In this document: positions 33,918 to 44,675 of the stretch, piece after piece
How positions within the stretch are numbered: position 1 is the stretch's first letter
How the letters are laid out: the number at the start of each line of letters is the position of its first letter
DNA from: Aedes albopictus
Lineage: Eukaryota; Arthropoda; Insecta; Diptera; Culicidae
DNA: 64,000 bases
NCBI RefSeq assembly: GCF_035046485.1
Contig: NC_085137.1
Coordinates: forward strand, 342,912,505-342,976,504
Reading direction: 5' to 3'
Program-made: the position numbers and the translations under genes
Notes under the pieces: model-generated
What the model was told of the DNA's origin: nothing
Seen by the model: only the letters and a program-made list of their open reading frames with translations
Database searches by the model: none

Positions 33918-34090
33918 ACTTTGTCAAAGACTACAAAGCAATCCGAATCTTGTGACAAAAGTTATTACCTACTGATCGCCTGAAGGTGGTTAACATTGAA
34001 CATGTAAAGAACATCGATAATAAAATCTCAAGTTTCGGGGAATAACTTTTTACAAATGCATCGGATCGCTTTGCGGTCTTAGACAAAGTT
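33918..34090. mobile_element. Foldback of about 170 bp
   Basis: Imperfect arms of about 50 bp: ACTTTGTCAAAGACTACAAA then GCAATCCGAATC at the left, against ACTTTGTCTAAGACCGCAAA then GCGATCCGATGC read from the right, both reaching an AAAGTTATT word. No duplication was identified. Confidence 0.55.
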
Positions 34091-34189
34091 TTTTTTTACC
34101 TATCCTTAGCTATTCTTCGGTAGGTTATAAGGTATATGACAAATTTGAACTGAATTCAGGAAAAAAAAAATAAAAAAATAGTTTGTTTT

Positions 34190-34475
34190 CCCATTTGAAT
34201 CCCACACATCACGTCCAAATTTTGCACGGGCGTTTGGGACCACAAATGGCATCTAAAAAACGTATATTTTGTTGTTGTTGACCGGCGCTCACAAAAACTA
34301 GTTTGGTATTCGCCGACGAAGGTCTCCTTTAACGAGCACGTGACAATGTGACACATGTACTTTTGAAGGCCTCGCTGAGGAGTGATATTTCTCAGTAATT
34401 GGCATGTCCCTGCCTGTCGATCTTTTTGCAAAAAACAACAAATGAGACGCTTCAGCCAGCTTGCTTCTTTTTCCC
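34190..34475 (-). pseudogene. RTE-like reverse transcriptase fragment
   Basis: In shifting minus-strand frames the sequence resembles the NYRGISLLS region (here ITEKYHSSARPSKVHVSHCH and related frame pieces) and then the conserved KETFVGEYQTSFCERRSTTT block (usually VGEYQCGFRxGRSTTDQ). Only part of the fingers domain remains and it is frameshifted. It belongs to the same broad type as the pseudogene at 25.8-27.1 kb. A MITE inserted just at its 5' side. Confidence 0.65.
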
Positions 34476-34481
34476 AGGTTA

Positions 34482-35088
34482 AGGTACACCGAGGAAAGTT
34501 GAAACAGGTGGGGCAAGATGAAACAGCGGATTAACATGATGTTATCCAATGATGGTAAACTGCTTGAATGCCATAACACATAGTTTTTTATTCAAACAAT
34601 CTTATGATGAACGAAAAATTTCCAAAATGTATTGAAATCTATTTGAAAGCTTCCAAGGATGTTTTCGATCACCTGGCATTCATTTGACTCATTTGCTCAT
34701 AATTCAGTCCAGAAGCCTTATTTTGAAATGTTGTGTTCGACAAAGTTGTAGATTAGTGTTTTACCTACAATTATCACCAAGAACGCCATATTCCAACTCT
34801 AATAATTATATCGTAAAAGTGTTAGTACCACCTACTCATACTAAACGATCGGATTGTTCGATTGTTTAGTATGACTAGGTGGTACTAGCGCTCTAGCTCC
34901 CTATATATAAGAGTTAGAATATGGTGTCCTTGGTTATAATTGTAGAAAAAATAATAATCCACAACTTTGCCGAAACCCATATTCCAATATTAGGTTTCTG
35001 AACTGAGCTATGGACAAATGACTCCAACGATTGCCAGATAATCGAAAACATCCCTGAGCTTCGTGTTTCATCTTGCCCCGGTGTACCT
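34482..35088. mobile_element. 607-bp TA-flanked foldback element
   Basis: TA on both sides (34480-34481 and 35089-35090). The ends share AGGTACACCG and GGGCAAGATGAAAC, but the left arm has an extra block (AGGAAAGTTGAAACAGGT) between them. Inner complementary blocks include GGATGTTTTCGAT, CATTTG, CCATATTCYAAC and the central CCACCTACTCATACTAAACG facing GTTTAGTATGACTAGGTGG. Non-coding. Confidence 0.82.
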
Positions 35089-35429
35089 TAGGTATTTTCG
35101 TGCAGCTGTTTTACTGTGTTTTTAAAGTCCAGCCGGAAGTTTTCCTTTCCAGCAGCCTTACTGTTCTTTAGACTTTGATAGCTGTTTTTGCCTGTTAGTG
35201 TCGAGGCTGACGCAGGCTAATCAATTTCGTATGATAACAATTTTCTACCATAAACTTCCGTTACTGTTTTGTTTTTCTTGCTTCGTACCGTATTGATTAG
35301 ATGCTGTCTAGCGCCAGGGATTCAGCTTACCTACATACCTTCAAAAGTATCGAAGTTCTCTCTCCGAAGTAACCATCGTTTATAGGCCAGAACAAAATAC
35401 CCTCACGGTTTTTAGACATGACTGGAGAG

Positions 35430-35700
35430 ACGCCGGGGCCCGTAGCGTAGTCGCTACACGTTCACTTCATAAGTGGATGGTCATGGGTTCGATCTCAGCC
35501 CCGGCATTTGCAGTTGTTCGTCAGTTGCTCTTCCCCCGAGAGCGGCTAGCACCTGACCCTCTTCAGAGCATACACAGCTTACACACTCGAGTAATCGCGC
35601 TGTTGTATTTTGTACAACACGTTGAAAAAAAAATTGCTTTTTGTACTCCGCTTTAGTGTGGTGCTGACGCAGGTAGCCAACCGCGCGAGTTACGGAAGGT
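35430..35700 (+). mobile_element. tRNA-derived SINE
   Basis: The Met-like head is followed by a body of unrelated sequence (CAGTTGCTCTTCCCCCGAGA, ACACACTCGAGTAATCGCG, TGTATTTTGTACAACACG) with an A-run near 35623-35631. The 3' limit is approximate and no duplication was found. Confidence 0.5.
35433..35505 (+). tRNA. tRNA-Met-like head of a SINE
   Basis: 73 nt with a perfect 7-bp acceptor stem (CCGGGGC/GCCCCGG). The anticodon arm has TTCAC/GTGGA around the loop TTCATAA, whose anticodon position reads CAT. The T arm, GGGTTCGATCTC, acts as B-box. No CCA or T-run terminator follows directly; instead about 190 bp of SINE-like body follows. Best read as the pol III promoter head of a SINE rather than a working tRNA gene. 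Confidence 0.55.
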
Positions 35701-35719
35701 TAAAATAAAGTACCGTATT

Positions 35720-35903
35720 CAGCTGTTCTATTTTCGGTAAAAGTTCCAATTACCGAATGTTCAGCAAAATATTACTGCAGTTCGGCGAAAAATTACCGAA
35801 CGTTCGGTAAACTGTACTGAATCATCGGCAATGTTTACCGAACGTTCGGTAAAACTGTGCTGAATTTCGGTAATCCAAACTTTTACCGAAAATAGAACAG
35901 CCG
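35720..35903. mobile_element. MITE with CAGCTGTTCTATTTTCGG ends
   Basis: Left CAGCTGTTCTATTTTCGG plus TAAAAGTT and right complement with one mismatch form a 26-bp terminal inverted repeat. The interior has two direct copies of the palindrome ACCGAACGTTCGGT (near 35796 and 35839) separated by AAACTGTACTGAAT. Non-coding, 184 bp. The duplication was not resolved. Confidence 0.75.
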
Positions 35904-37480
35904 AACAAGTGACTCTAAAATAAGTGTGTATGCTCCATCCAACGTACCCGGAAACCTGGATATTGGCTATCGGCAACTCATAATCGGAAAGGAAAAGGAA
36001 CAAGAGCCACACATCAACATCCTCGTGCTCTGCCATGGGCAGAGTAAAAGTGACAGCAGCGCAAAGGCAACCATTTCGATATAGAAGAATAAGAATAGAA
36101 TACATTTAGGCGCTGTACAAAGTGTAAGTGCCAATTGGAGTCGCTCACGCAGTGCCCTAGTGGACAAAAAGTGCTGTTAATAAGGTTAAGTGATTTAAGA
36201 GTAAAAAAAAAATGTCTGAAGAGGGCGCTGTTTTGCTCCGTATGCCATTGACAGCTTCGTAAAATTTCCGCATATCATTTGGCTCCATACTGTTATGCCC
36301 TTCAGTATTTGCATTCTCCTCGTAATTTTCTTTCTTGGTGTGAATTCATTCCTCGACTGTCCTTTGAACCGCCTGGTACCGCTTTCTACCTCTTAAGTTC
36401 TTGATATTTAGTTCACAAATAATTTTATCGGTTTCTCAACAATAATTATCATCGATCAAGAGCTTGTTTTTTTTTAAGTTTTTCTGAAAGCAACATTTTT
36501 GGAAACTTTGCCCTAGGCTTACCAACACTAATCTAACCCCCACATACTGTTAGACCTAACAGCATTAAAAGATAATTGTATCGTAAAAAGAAATTCCTGA
36601 ACTATCAAAATGTTCATCAAAACGACGACTAATTTATCTGTAACTACTTCTGCCAAACAACCCATTTAGCACCAAAAGCATCCTTCAAACCACAGTAACT
36701 AACACGTTATTTCAAATACAAATGGAAGGCGGAAGAACCCGACGCCACAGTTGGCAGCCAGAGGAAACAATTACGCTGGCTGGCTGGAGTGTTGCAGATT
36801 AGTGGCTGCATTTACGGCCGTCTTAAAAGGGGGTGCACACACATACACAAGCACTCTATCGTCACACCGGTGCTCGGTATTAGCAGTGTAGTACCATTAT
36901 ACTTAAATATGATATTTATATTTATATTCCGCCTGGCATTCCGAACGGTGGTGGTGGCGCTCTAGGTTGCTAGCCGAGAAATTGTAGTACCCAGCAGCAG
37001 CCCCAGCCGAGTAGTGGTGTTGCTGGCTTGTTTTCCTAGCGCATATTTTAATATGCTAATGAGGTCGGCGGAACATATGATAAAATTTCAAGTTGAACCG
37101 GGCAAGGCGCGGCGGGCGGTAGTCACATGAGACCTGGAGAGAAAGAGCGATGAAAAAAAGCGAGAGTAAGAACGGAATATTTACGCGTTAGAACTATGTA
37201 CGCGCTATATGGCAGCTGATGCAAAAATACCACAACGAGATTGTGTTGCAATTATAATTTTGCCCCAAGCGGCCGGCCGGCTTTTGCTGCTGTCAACCAC
37301 CGTGCATAAGGTGAAGAAAACGCATTTGCTTAATTGTTTTCCATAAACGAAAAGCATAAGCCAAAATCATAACAGCAACGATACGAAAAAATACATGCAA
37401 TTCTTTGGGCTGCATCTTGATTTCTCCCTCCCATAACGCACAGTGTCTTCTTAATTTTTCATCTCTATACTACCACTGAC
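35904..37480. other. Spacer without recognised gene
   Basis: Low-repeat, mixed composition. 36.7-37.3 kb is GC-richer (GCCACAGTTGGCAGCCAG, GGCAAGGCGCGGCGGGCGG). No coding frame or element termini recognised; it could hold host non-coding DNA. Confidence 0.4.
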
Positions 37481-38274
37481 ATGCCTTCCAAACAGTGGGG
37501 AAATTCCCATGATATTTTTTGGATCCCTTCCACATTTTTTTTTGCATATTCTTTAGGAATTTCTTTGTCGATTTCATCATCCATTCTTTTGGAAATATCT
37601 CAGACAATTTCTGTGAATGCTCACAGCAATGCTTATTTGCTGACGGAGTTTTCAAAGTAATTTCAAAAGAAATTTACAAAAAAATGCGTTATCCAATAGA
37701 ATATAAATCTGAAAATGGAATAACTGAAACAATCTATAAAGAAATTTTTATAGAAACTTGTACAGAAAGAAAAAACGAAGAAATTCCCTGAGGAATTCCC
37801 AATGAAACCATAGAATTCAATAGAATTTGTTAAAGAAATTTTCAAAGAATTTACCAAACGAGTTTCTATTGAACCTACCAAAGGAACTCATAAAGAAATT
37901 GCCGAGAAGTATATCAATGGAGCTGTGTTTCTTTTGTGAATTTCTTCGATAATTCCAATAAAATTTGTGCAGCGATGCCTTCGGACTTCCTACAGGGGTT
38001 TTTTTTTTATTATCGTAAAAATTGGTACCATGGTTCTCAGAATTCAAGGCAATTTTCTTCACAGGTAGGGTTCATATATATATGAACAAAAACAAAATTG
38101 AAAAAAAACAGGGTCGCCTAATTTTCCGGAAAACTCCAGTGGAAAACCAACATTTTCCACAGACACCACCTACTTTGAAAAATCATAACTCAAGAACGAA
38201 GCATCGTAGACACAATGGTTTTTTGTGAAATCATAATCAAGTTTTCTCAGCAATTTGAAAAAAAAAATACAAAA

Positions 38275-38640
38275 TGAAAATTGTTTTCCACAAAATTTAC
38301 CACTGTTGGGGGAAATCGGTTGGAAAAACTATTTTTGCACTCTGGGAAAATTCTAAAAAAAAATATTTTTGGAAGGGAATTACATAAGCTATGTTCTGTG
38401 AAATTTTCAAGACGTGGTTTTTCTCCATTCCTGAGTTATGACCAATTTTGTGTAAATTTTCCAGATGTGCTATATGAGCCGTTTTTTCCACTGTTGAGGA
38501 AAATCGGTTGGAAAAGTCGGAAAAACTATTTTTGCACTCCGGGAAAATTCTAAAAAAAAATTTTTGGAAAGGAATTACATAAGCTATATTCTGTTAAATT
38601 TTCAAGATGTGGGTTTTCTCTGTCTCCGAAAATTTCATAG
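38275..38640 (+). repeat. Two-copy tandem duplication, unit about 188 bp
   Basis: CACTGTTGGGGGAAATCGG at 38301 recurs as CACTGTTGAGGAAAATCGG at 38489. Each is followed by GAAAAACTATTTTTGCACTC, GGGAAAATTCTAAAAAAAA, GGAATTACATAAGCTAT and AAATTTTCAAGA.GTGG. Copies differ by small indels. No coding capacity. Confidence 0.8.
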
Positions 38641-39601
38641 GTTGCTTCAAGGACAGCTAATTTGATCACAGGCAACTTATAGATTGGAATTCCTTCCATA
38701 ATTCTTCCGGTACATTGTTTGGAAATTCCTTTGTAAATTTCTTTGTGAGTTGCACCGGTCATTCTTTTGATAATTTCTCAGAAAATTCCTTTTGAAATTC
38801 AGAAAATCGCTGAAGGAATTTTTAAAATAGTTTCAGAATAAGTTCTAAAAAAAATGCAATTTCCAAGAGAATAGGAATTTGAAAATGGAATAATCGGATC
38901 AATATTCACAAAAACTGTCACTGAAAAAAGAAACAGAAAAAAAAAACTTCTTGTGGAATTCACAATGGTATTGATTGTTCCGATTCATTTTGGACGGAAT
39001 TTTCAACAAAAAAAAAACAGGAGAAATTCAGCAAGAAATTTCGATTTCCAAAAGAATAGGAAACTATTTTTGTATTCTCTATTCTTGTACAATCTTTCGC
39101 AGAAAAAAAAACCTAAGAAATTTCCTGAAACTGCCTGAGGAATTCCCAATGGAATTACCGAATTCCATAGAATTTGTCGAAGAGGTTTTCAATGAAATTG
39201 TCAAACGAACTGCTACTCAAAGAAATTGCCGAGAAGTATTTCATTGGAGCTGTCCAAGAAATTCCTATAGAAATTTCCGCTAGAATTTTCAAAGAATTTT
39301 TTTCAAAAAAAAAAAATTTGTGAATTGCCTGAATAATTCTAATCAAATTGATACAGCTAGTCTTTCAGACTTCCTTGGGCAATTTTATTATCAATCAAAA
39401 GGTTTTTTTATGGAAAATCCCACGGTAATTCTTTTTTAATTTCTTAGAAAATTTCACATGCAATTTTGATAGGATTTTATTTTGTAATTCTGTCGGCATA
39501 TCCTCTGTGAATTTCTTCGTCAATTTCTTTGTGAATGCCCTAGGACATTCTTTTGAAAATTTAACAAACAATTTTCTTGAAATTTCAGAAAATATCTATT
39601 G

Positions 39602-39656
39602 ATTTTTATTTTTATCTGTATTAACGAGATTTTTAGCCCTAGGCTAGATCATCTCG
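39602..39656 (-). mobile_element. 55-bp truncated SINE (Feilai-like 3' end)
   Basis: The minus strand reads GGGCTAAAAATCTCGTTAAT then ACAGATAAAAATAAAAA, identical in type to the tails of the full SINEs at 43267 and 46948. An exact 9-bp duplication ATCTATTGA (39593-39601 and 39657-39665) brackets it. An extreme 5' truncation. Confidence 0.8.
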
Positions 39657-40470
39657 GATCTATTGAAACTGCTGAAGGAATTTTCAAAAGAATTTCCGAA
39701 AGAATAGTCGAAGGAATCCGATAACAGAACTACCGACTCAATCTCCACAGGATTTCATGTAGGAACTGTTACAAAAAAACAAATTGAAGAAATATCCGAA
39801 AAACTGAAAATTCCAAAAAGGAATTGTCGGATTCCATAGAAGGTGTCGATTAAATTTTTAAGTAAATTGCCAAAATGTCAAATGAGTTGCCGGAAAATAT
39901 TTCAACGGAATTGTCGAAGAAATTTTAATAGACATTTCCGCAAGAATTTCAAACGAAATTTCTAAAACACTTTTCAAAGATTATGCAGCGGGTATTTTGA
40001 AAGAGACATTCAAAATAATTACTCGTGAAATTTCAAAAGTAATTACTAAACGGTTGAAAAGATAATACCGGAGAAAGTCTTGAAGGAAATAATGAAGCAA
40101 TGTCCAAAGGAATCTTCAAATCTATTTTCGAAGAAATCACAAAACAGGTTGTGAAAGAATTGGAGCAGATTTCTTCAAATGAGTACAAAAAAAAATATCC
40201 TAAAGATCCCAAGTAAATTGTTTAAAGTCAAATAAACTAGAAGAGATTCTAAGGATCAAAATAAAAAATATTTGGTTTCATGGCGGTTCTCAAAACCTTC
40301 ACAAGCTCAACTGGTCATCAAAATGTTACATGGGATATTTTCCAAAAGTTTTGTCGGTGAAATTCTTTAAAAAAATCGCTTTGAGGACATTCTCATAGAA
40401 CCTGCTGCAGAAACTTTAAAAATCATTGCCGAAGAATGCATAAAGAAACCCTCTGAAGTATGCATACGAA

Positions 40471-41065
40471 TTGCATTCCTTAAAGGTATACAGATTATTG
40501 CATACTGTTGATCTCCTAGAACTAAAATGTACTTCAAGATTGTTTGGAAAAATGTTCCAGGGAGCTGTCGCTGTCATTATGTCGTTTGAACTGTCATTCT
40601 ATCCGTGGAAATTAAAACTGTTTCGTTTAATTGATTATCAAAGGAATTGATGCGCAACAGATACCTAACGCAATCGTAAAATATGCGGCAAAACTGTAAA
40701 AAATAGTAAAGTTTAAATCGCTATACAATTTAATAGCAGAAGGTGCCAAAGAAATTCCCAAAGTCATTATCACTCGAATTTCCTAAAACCAAACCTGATT
40801 GACAAAGAATTTTCGACGAAATTGCCGAGAAAATTTTGAAAAGAAATCACTTTCGAAGAAATGCTAAAAATGCTTTCGGATGAAATTCTCTCATGATTTC
40901 CGAGCGCAATTAAGTAAAAAAAAAATAAAAAACTCCGGTAGGACTATACCGCTGGTGATTCGTGGCACAGATACAAAGTTAAAATGGATATCCCGCAAAT
41001 GAAATTATCAGATAAAAACAGTGTAAGTGAAATGCTATTATTAAACAAAAGTCCACACGTCTCTT
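40471..41065. other. Spacer without recognised gene
   Basis: AT-rich; some 12-bp-like words remain near 40.8-40.9 kb, otherwise nothing recognised. Confidence 0.4.
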
Positions 41066-41661
41066 AAAAAAAAAACCCGGATTGATCCACCTAGTGGTGA
41101 TAGTGCCTTTCTCGTCGAATATGTACTCATGACGTTTCCGTTGACGTGAGCTGTAATGTTCCTGAATCATGAGAATACTTTACTTAGAATTTTATCAGAG
41201 CCATCATTGAATTGACTTTAAACTTATTGATGGCACATATTCCGACGTTATGTTCAACGTATAGGCAAAGCTGAAAAATATCAGACCTCTCAGTTGACAG
41301 CTTGACCTCCTTTACTATTACTGGAGGCCGATCAACACCAAGACGATACAACTTTTTCACAAACACAGATACCTTAACGATTTTCGACAAAGTATTTTCT
41401 ATACACTTCTACACACGCTATATTTTATTATCATTGGCTACAAGTTGCATGTAAAATTTGACAAAAACATGCAAGTAACTGATTTTTTTCATACTGAATC
41501 CCATTCAACTTTCAACCACATTACAGTGCGGGAGGGAGCAACAAGTCGCACAAAAATTTTACGCAGTCATTTTAGACGCGAAAGAGAATTGAAAAAGTTT
41601 GTTCGGAGTTATTACGATTAAATTTTAATTTTCTCATACAACGTTGACCCATCCTTCTGCA

Positions 41662-42260
41662 GTGACAAGCAGGGCGCGGAGGCTGAAACATGCCGCATTT
41701 CGTCTTTACCGCGTTTTTGCATTTTTCTTTGTGTTTTCGTTCGTACTTGAGTGGAACGCTGATGGAAGAGTGAACGGTCGTCGGTCGTGAGTGACAAGCA
41801 GAGCGCGGAGGCTGAAACATGCCGCATTTCGTCTTTACCGCGTTTTTGCATTTTTCTTTGTGTTTTTAGTTCGTACTTGGGTGGAACGCTGATGGAAGAG
41901 TGAAAGGTCGTCGGTCGTCAGTGACAAGCAGGGCGCGGAGGCTGAAACATGCCGCATTACGTCTTTACCGCGTTTTTGCATTTTTCTTTGTGTTTTCGTT
42001 CGTACTTGAGTGGAACGCTGATGGAAGAGTGAACGGTCGTCGGTCGTGAGTGACAAGCAGAGCGCGGAGGCTGAAACATGCCGCATTTCGTCTTTACCGC
42101 GTTTTTGCATTTTTCTTTGTGTTTTTAGTTCATACTTGAGTGGAACGCTGATGGAAGAGTGAAAGGTCGTCGGTCGTCAGTGACAAGCAGGGCGCGAAGG
42201 CTGAAACTAACCGCATTTCGTCGTTCCCGCGTTTTCGTATTTTTCTTTGTGTTTTTTGTT
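41662..42260 (+). repeat. 129-130-bp monomers in an A-B-A-B-A order
   Basis: TGACAAGCAGRGCGCG starts at 41663, 41792, 41922, 42051 and 42181. Odd units have GCAGGGCGCG, GTTTTCGTTCGTAC and GAACGGTCGTCGGTCGTGAG. Even units have GCAGAGCGCG, GTTTTTAGTT and GAAAGGTCGTCGGTCGTCAG. The higher-order unit is therefore a 259-bp dimer. TCAGT at the boundaries after even units matches the arthropod initiator consensus, and the insertion begins exactly at that boundary. A promoter role is inferred from this position and by analogy with monomeric LINE promoters. Confidence 0.88.
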
Positions 42261-42836
42261 CGCACTTTGTGTAAACGATCGACGATGGCTCGGTGGCAAG
42301 AGACCACATTGCCCGCGTCGTGGTGCTCGTGTTCGTCGTTATTCCGAGTTCGGAAATGCTAGTATCCAAGAGATTGTTTTTCATTGCGTCGGGTATTCTC
42401 GCTTATGTATTTTTTTTTCGGATTCTTCGATGGACGATCGGAGAATCAGCGAGTGGTGTGAACGAGTGCACATTTAATATGGTTTGACCGTTTGCATGCT
42501 GAGACCAAAGCCAAACATAAAAAACCAGCTGGTCAGGATTACCCGGTGAGTTCGTTCCATATTATTACTTTTTATATTTGAACATGACATATATGGGGAT
42601 TTCGGAGGGGTAGCCTAAGGAAGTTAAATGAACTGGTTTCCGGGCAAATGTTCGTGGGGTGGCCAGACTTTGTCACGAGATAACAATTATCATGTTGTTT
42701 TCCGAAGGTCTCCAGTGAATTTAGCTTACTCTGCTACAACAAACCATCAGGTAGATCATTCCGTTCCGGTATGACTCTGCAGCCATAGGTAATCCTTGCG
42801 CTGATGGTGGATACACAATCATCATCATCAATCATC
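41662..42836 (+). mobile_element. Coding-less retroposon with 5' tandem monomers and (TCA)n-type tail
   Basis: An exact 24-bp direct duplication, starting ACAACGTTGACCC, flanks it (41638-41661 and 42837-42860). The 5' part is 4.5 tandem units of 129-130 bp. The rest (about 42.26-42.83 kb) has no RT, endonuclease or gag motif that I can see. The 3' end is ATCATCATCATCAATCATC, a simple-repeat tail typical of some LINEs. Long duplication plus simple-repeat tail indicates target-primed insertion. Likely an internally deleted LINE or a SINE borrowing LINE ends. It sits inside the inverted composite copy. Confidence 0.82.
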
Positions 42837-42860
42837 ACAACGTTGACCCATCCTTCTGCA

Positions 42861-44060
42861 TTATTACACCTCAGGAATCTGAAATTGTGTGATTGGATGA
42901 GATCGTCTTAGTTTTGTCAAGATATCTATCGCTTGCTTTAATTTTTCTCACTTTTGAATTCCGACGAAGCACCCAACGCTAGTTTTGGAATACTACCGGT
43001 AGTTTCTTATGTGGTCTGAGACTATTTTCTTGCTTACCGTTCATCAGGTTATCGGAAAATCCGCGATTTGACGTATCGCATGCATGGGTTTAGTTTGCTT
43101 TTGTATTTGGCCACTTCCAGCGGAACACTCGGAACTGGTTTCGGAACACCATCGGTTGTCCCAAATATGGTCTGAAACTATTTTCTTGCTAACCGTTCAT
43201 CAGGTTACCTAAGGAACCGCGATTTGATGTATCGCATGCATGTGTTTGGTTCACTTAAATATTTGGCGGTGGAGCGGGCCTGGTTTGATGGTAAGAACAC
43301 AAGACTATCATGCGAAGGGCCTGGGATCGAATCCCACTCCCGACATATTCACAAAACGTAGGTTCTTCCTTCGGAAGGGAAGGGAAGGGTCCCGAGATGA
43401 ACTAGCTTCAAGTTAAAAATCTCGTTAATAAAGACAAAACAATAATATTTGGCCACTTCCGGGGGGAACCCGGAACCGGTTCCGGAAAACCACCGGTTGT
43501 CTCAAATATGGTCTAAAACTATTTTTTACTAACCATTCATCAGATCGCCTAAGGAGCTGCGACTTGATGTGTCGCATGCCTGGGTTTGCTTCACTGTTAT
43601 ATTTGGCCGCTTCCGGCGGGACCTCCGGAACCGGTTTTGGAACACCGGTAGTTTCTTATGTGATCTGAGACCATTTTCTTGCTAACCGTTCATCAGGTTA
43701 TCGCAAAGGGCGCGATTTGACGTGTCGCTTGCATGGGTTTGTATCATTTTTATATTTGTCCACTTCCGGCGGGACGCCCGGAACCGGTTCAGGAACACTA
43801 CCGGTTCAGATATGATCTGAGACTATTTTCCCGTTAACCATTCATCAGGTTATTGAAAAAGCTGCGATTTGATGAGTCGCATGTATGGGTTTGGTTCACT
43901 TTTATATTTGGCCACTTCTGGTAGGACCTTCGGAACCGGTTCCGGAACATTACCGGTTCATATATGGTCTGAGACTATTTTCTTGCTTACCGTTCATCAT
44001 ATTATCGAAAATGCCGTGGTTTGATGTGTCGCATGCGTGGGTTTGTTGCATTTTCATATC
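42861..44060 (-). repeat. 152-155-bp satellite (copy 3 array)
   Basis: On the minus strand the array carries the CATGCATGCGA landmark near 43080, 43235, 43575, 43735, 43880 and 44032. After subtracting the 177-bp SINE and its 9-bp duplication, the spacing stays near 150-155 bp. CCGGAACCGGTTCC words lie near 43460, 43780 and 43931. 42.86-43.0 kb belongs to the AT-rich tail. Confidence 0.85.
43267..43443 (+). mobile_element. tRNA-derived SINE, Feilai-like, copy 1
   Basis: A 9-bp duplication AATATTTGG (43258-43266 and 43444-43452) from the satellite flanks it. The head GTGGAGCGGGCCTGGTTTGA holds the A-box region. GGGATCGAATCCCACTCCCG is the B-box. The body has TTCTTCCTTCGGAAGGGAAG and GGTCCCGAGATGAACTAGC. 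The tail is AAAAATCTCGTTAATAAAG followed by ACAAAAC. 177 bp, no coding. Confidence 0.88.
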
Positions 44061-44458
44061 TAGCCCCTTCCTGGGGTACCGATCCGGAACGCCTAAATGG
44101 CCATAATTCCGGAACGGCTGAACCGATCCGAACCATTTTCAATAGCAAACAATGGGACCAGATTCCACGTCGAATGAACCGTCGGTCATTAAAATCGGTT
44201 GAGATTTACTGCCGAAAAGTGACGTGAGTTCGTTTGTACACATACACACACACATACACACACACACATACACACACACATACACACACACAGACATCAC
44301 CTCAATTCGTCGAGCTGAGTTGATTGGTATATGTGACTCGAATCTCCGGGCCTCCTATCAAAAAGTCATTTTTGAAGTGAACATATAGCCTTTCCAGTAC
44401 ACTTAGTGTACGAGAAAGGCAAAAAGAATGTTTGTGCAAAAATGGAAATCAGTGCATA

Positions 44459-44673
44459 GGGTATTGGTTCCCTTATTAAGCATGTGGCTCCCATTTTCAT
44501 CCCACGAAAAACAAAGGATTGCAGCGCTGTTTGTTTTGTTACTTATTTTTGTATTTTTTGTTAGAAGTGAGCACCCATGAAAACAAAAAGAACGGAGTCA
44601 ATCGGTGCCGTAATCGTTTGTTTTCGAATAGGATGAAAATGGGAGCATGAGATTACTGATGGCACACATACCC
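44459..44673. mobile_element. TA-flanked MITE with GGGTAT ends, copy 1
   Basis: TA on both sides (44457-44458 and 44674-44675). Ends GGGTATTGGTTCCC and, read from the right, GGGTATGTGTGCC. Both continue to GCTCCCATTTTCATCC. Inner complementary blocks such as AACAAAGGATTGC and TGTTTTCGAATAGG are imperfect. Family member also at 54580-54796. Non-coding, 215 bp. Confidence 0.78.
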
Positions 44674-44675
44674 TA

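Larger units (their letters stand above)
37481..40470. repeat. AT-rich 12-bp-period satellite
   Basis: 37.55-37.63 kb shows ATTTCATCATCC, ATTCTTTTGGAA and ATATCTCAGACA words. From 37.65 kb the complementary type appears: TTCAAAAGAAAT, TTACAAAAAAAT, TGAAAATGGAAT, AACTGAAACAAT, CTATAAAGAAAT, at exact 12-bp steps. Related words continue to about 40.4 kb with changes of strand. 38.28-38.64 kb is a different tandem duplication. Confidence 0.7.
41066..44425 (-). mobile_element. Composite repeated element, copy 3 (inverted)
   Basis: Read on the minus strand it has the same order as copies 1 and 2: TTTTTGCCTTTCTCGTACAC at 44425, palindrome GTACACTAAGTGTAC, CTATATGTTCACTTC, TG microsatellite, the CGACGGTTCATTCGACG block, 152-155-bp units, AT-rich tail, GACGAGAAAGGCACTATCAC and CACTAGGTGGATCAATCCGG with T-run at 41066. 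It is expanded by two later insertions: a 1175-bp retroposon in the tail and a 177-bp SINE in the satellite. Confidence 0.72.

Noticed and set aside
41618..42384. Several 60-91-codon minus-strand frames with repeated peptides
   Set aside because: They read the 130-bp monomers backwards; the repetition reflects the DNA repeat, not a protein repeat.
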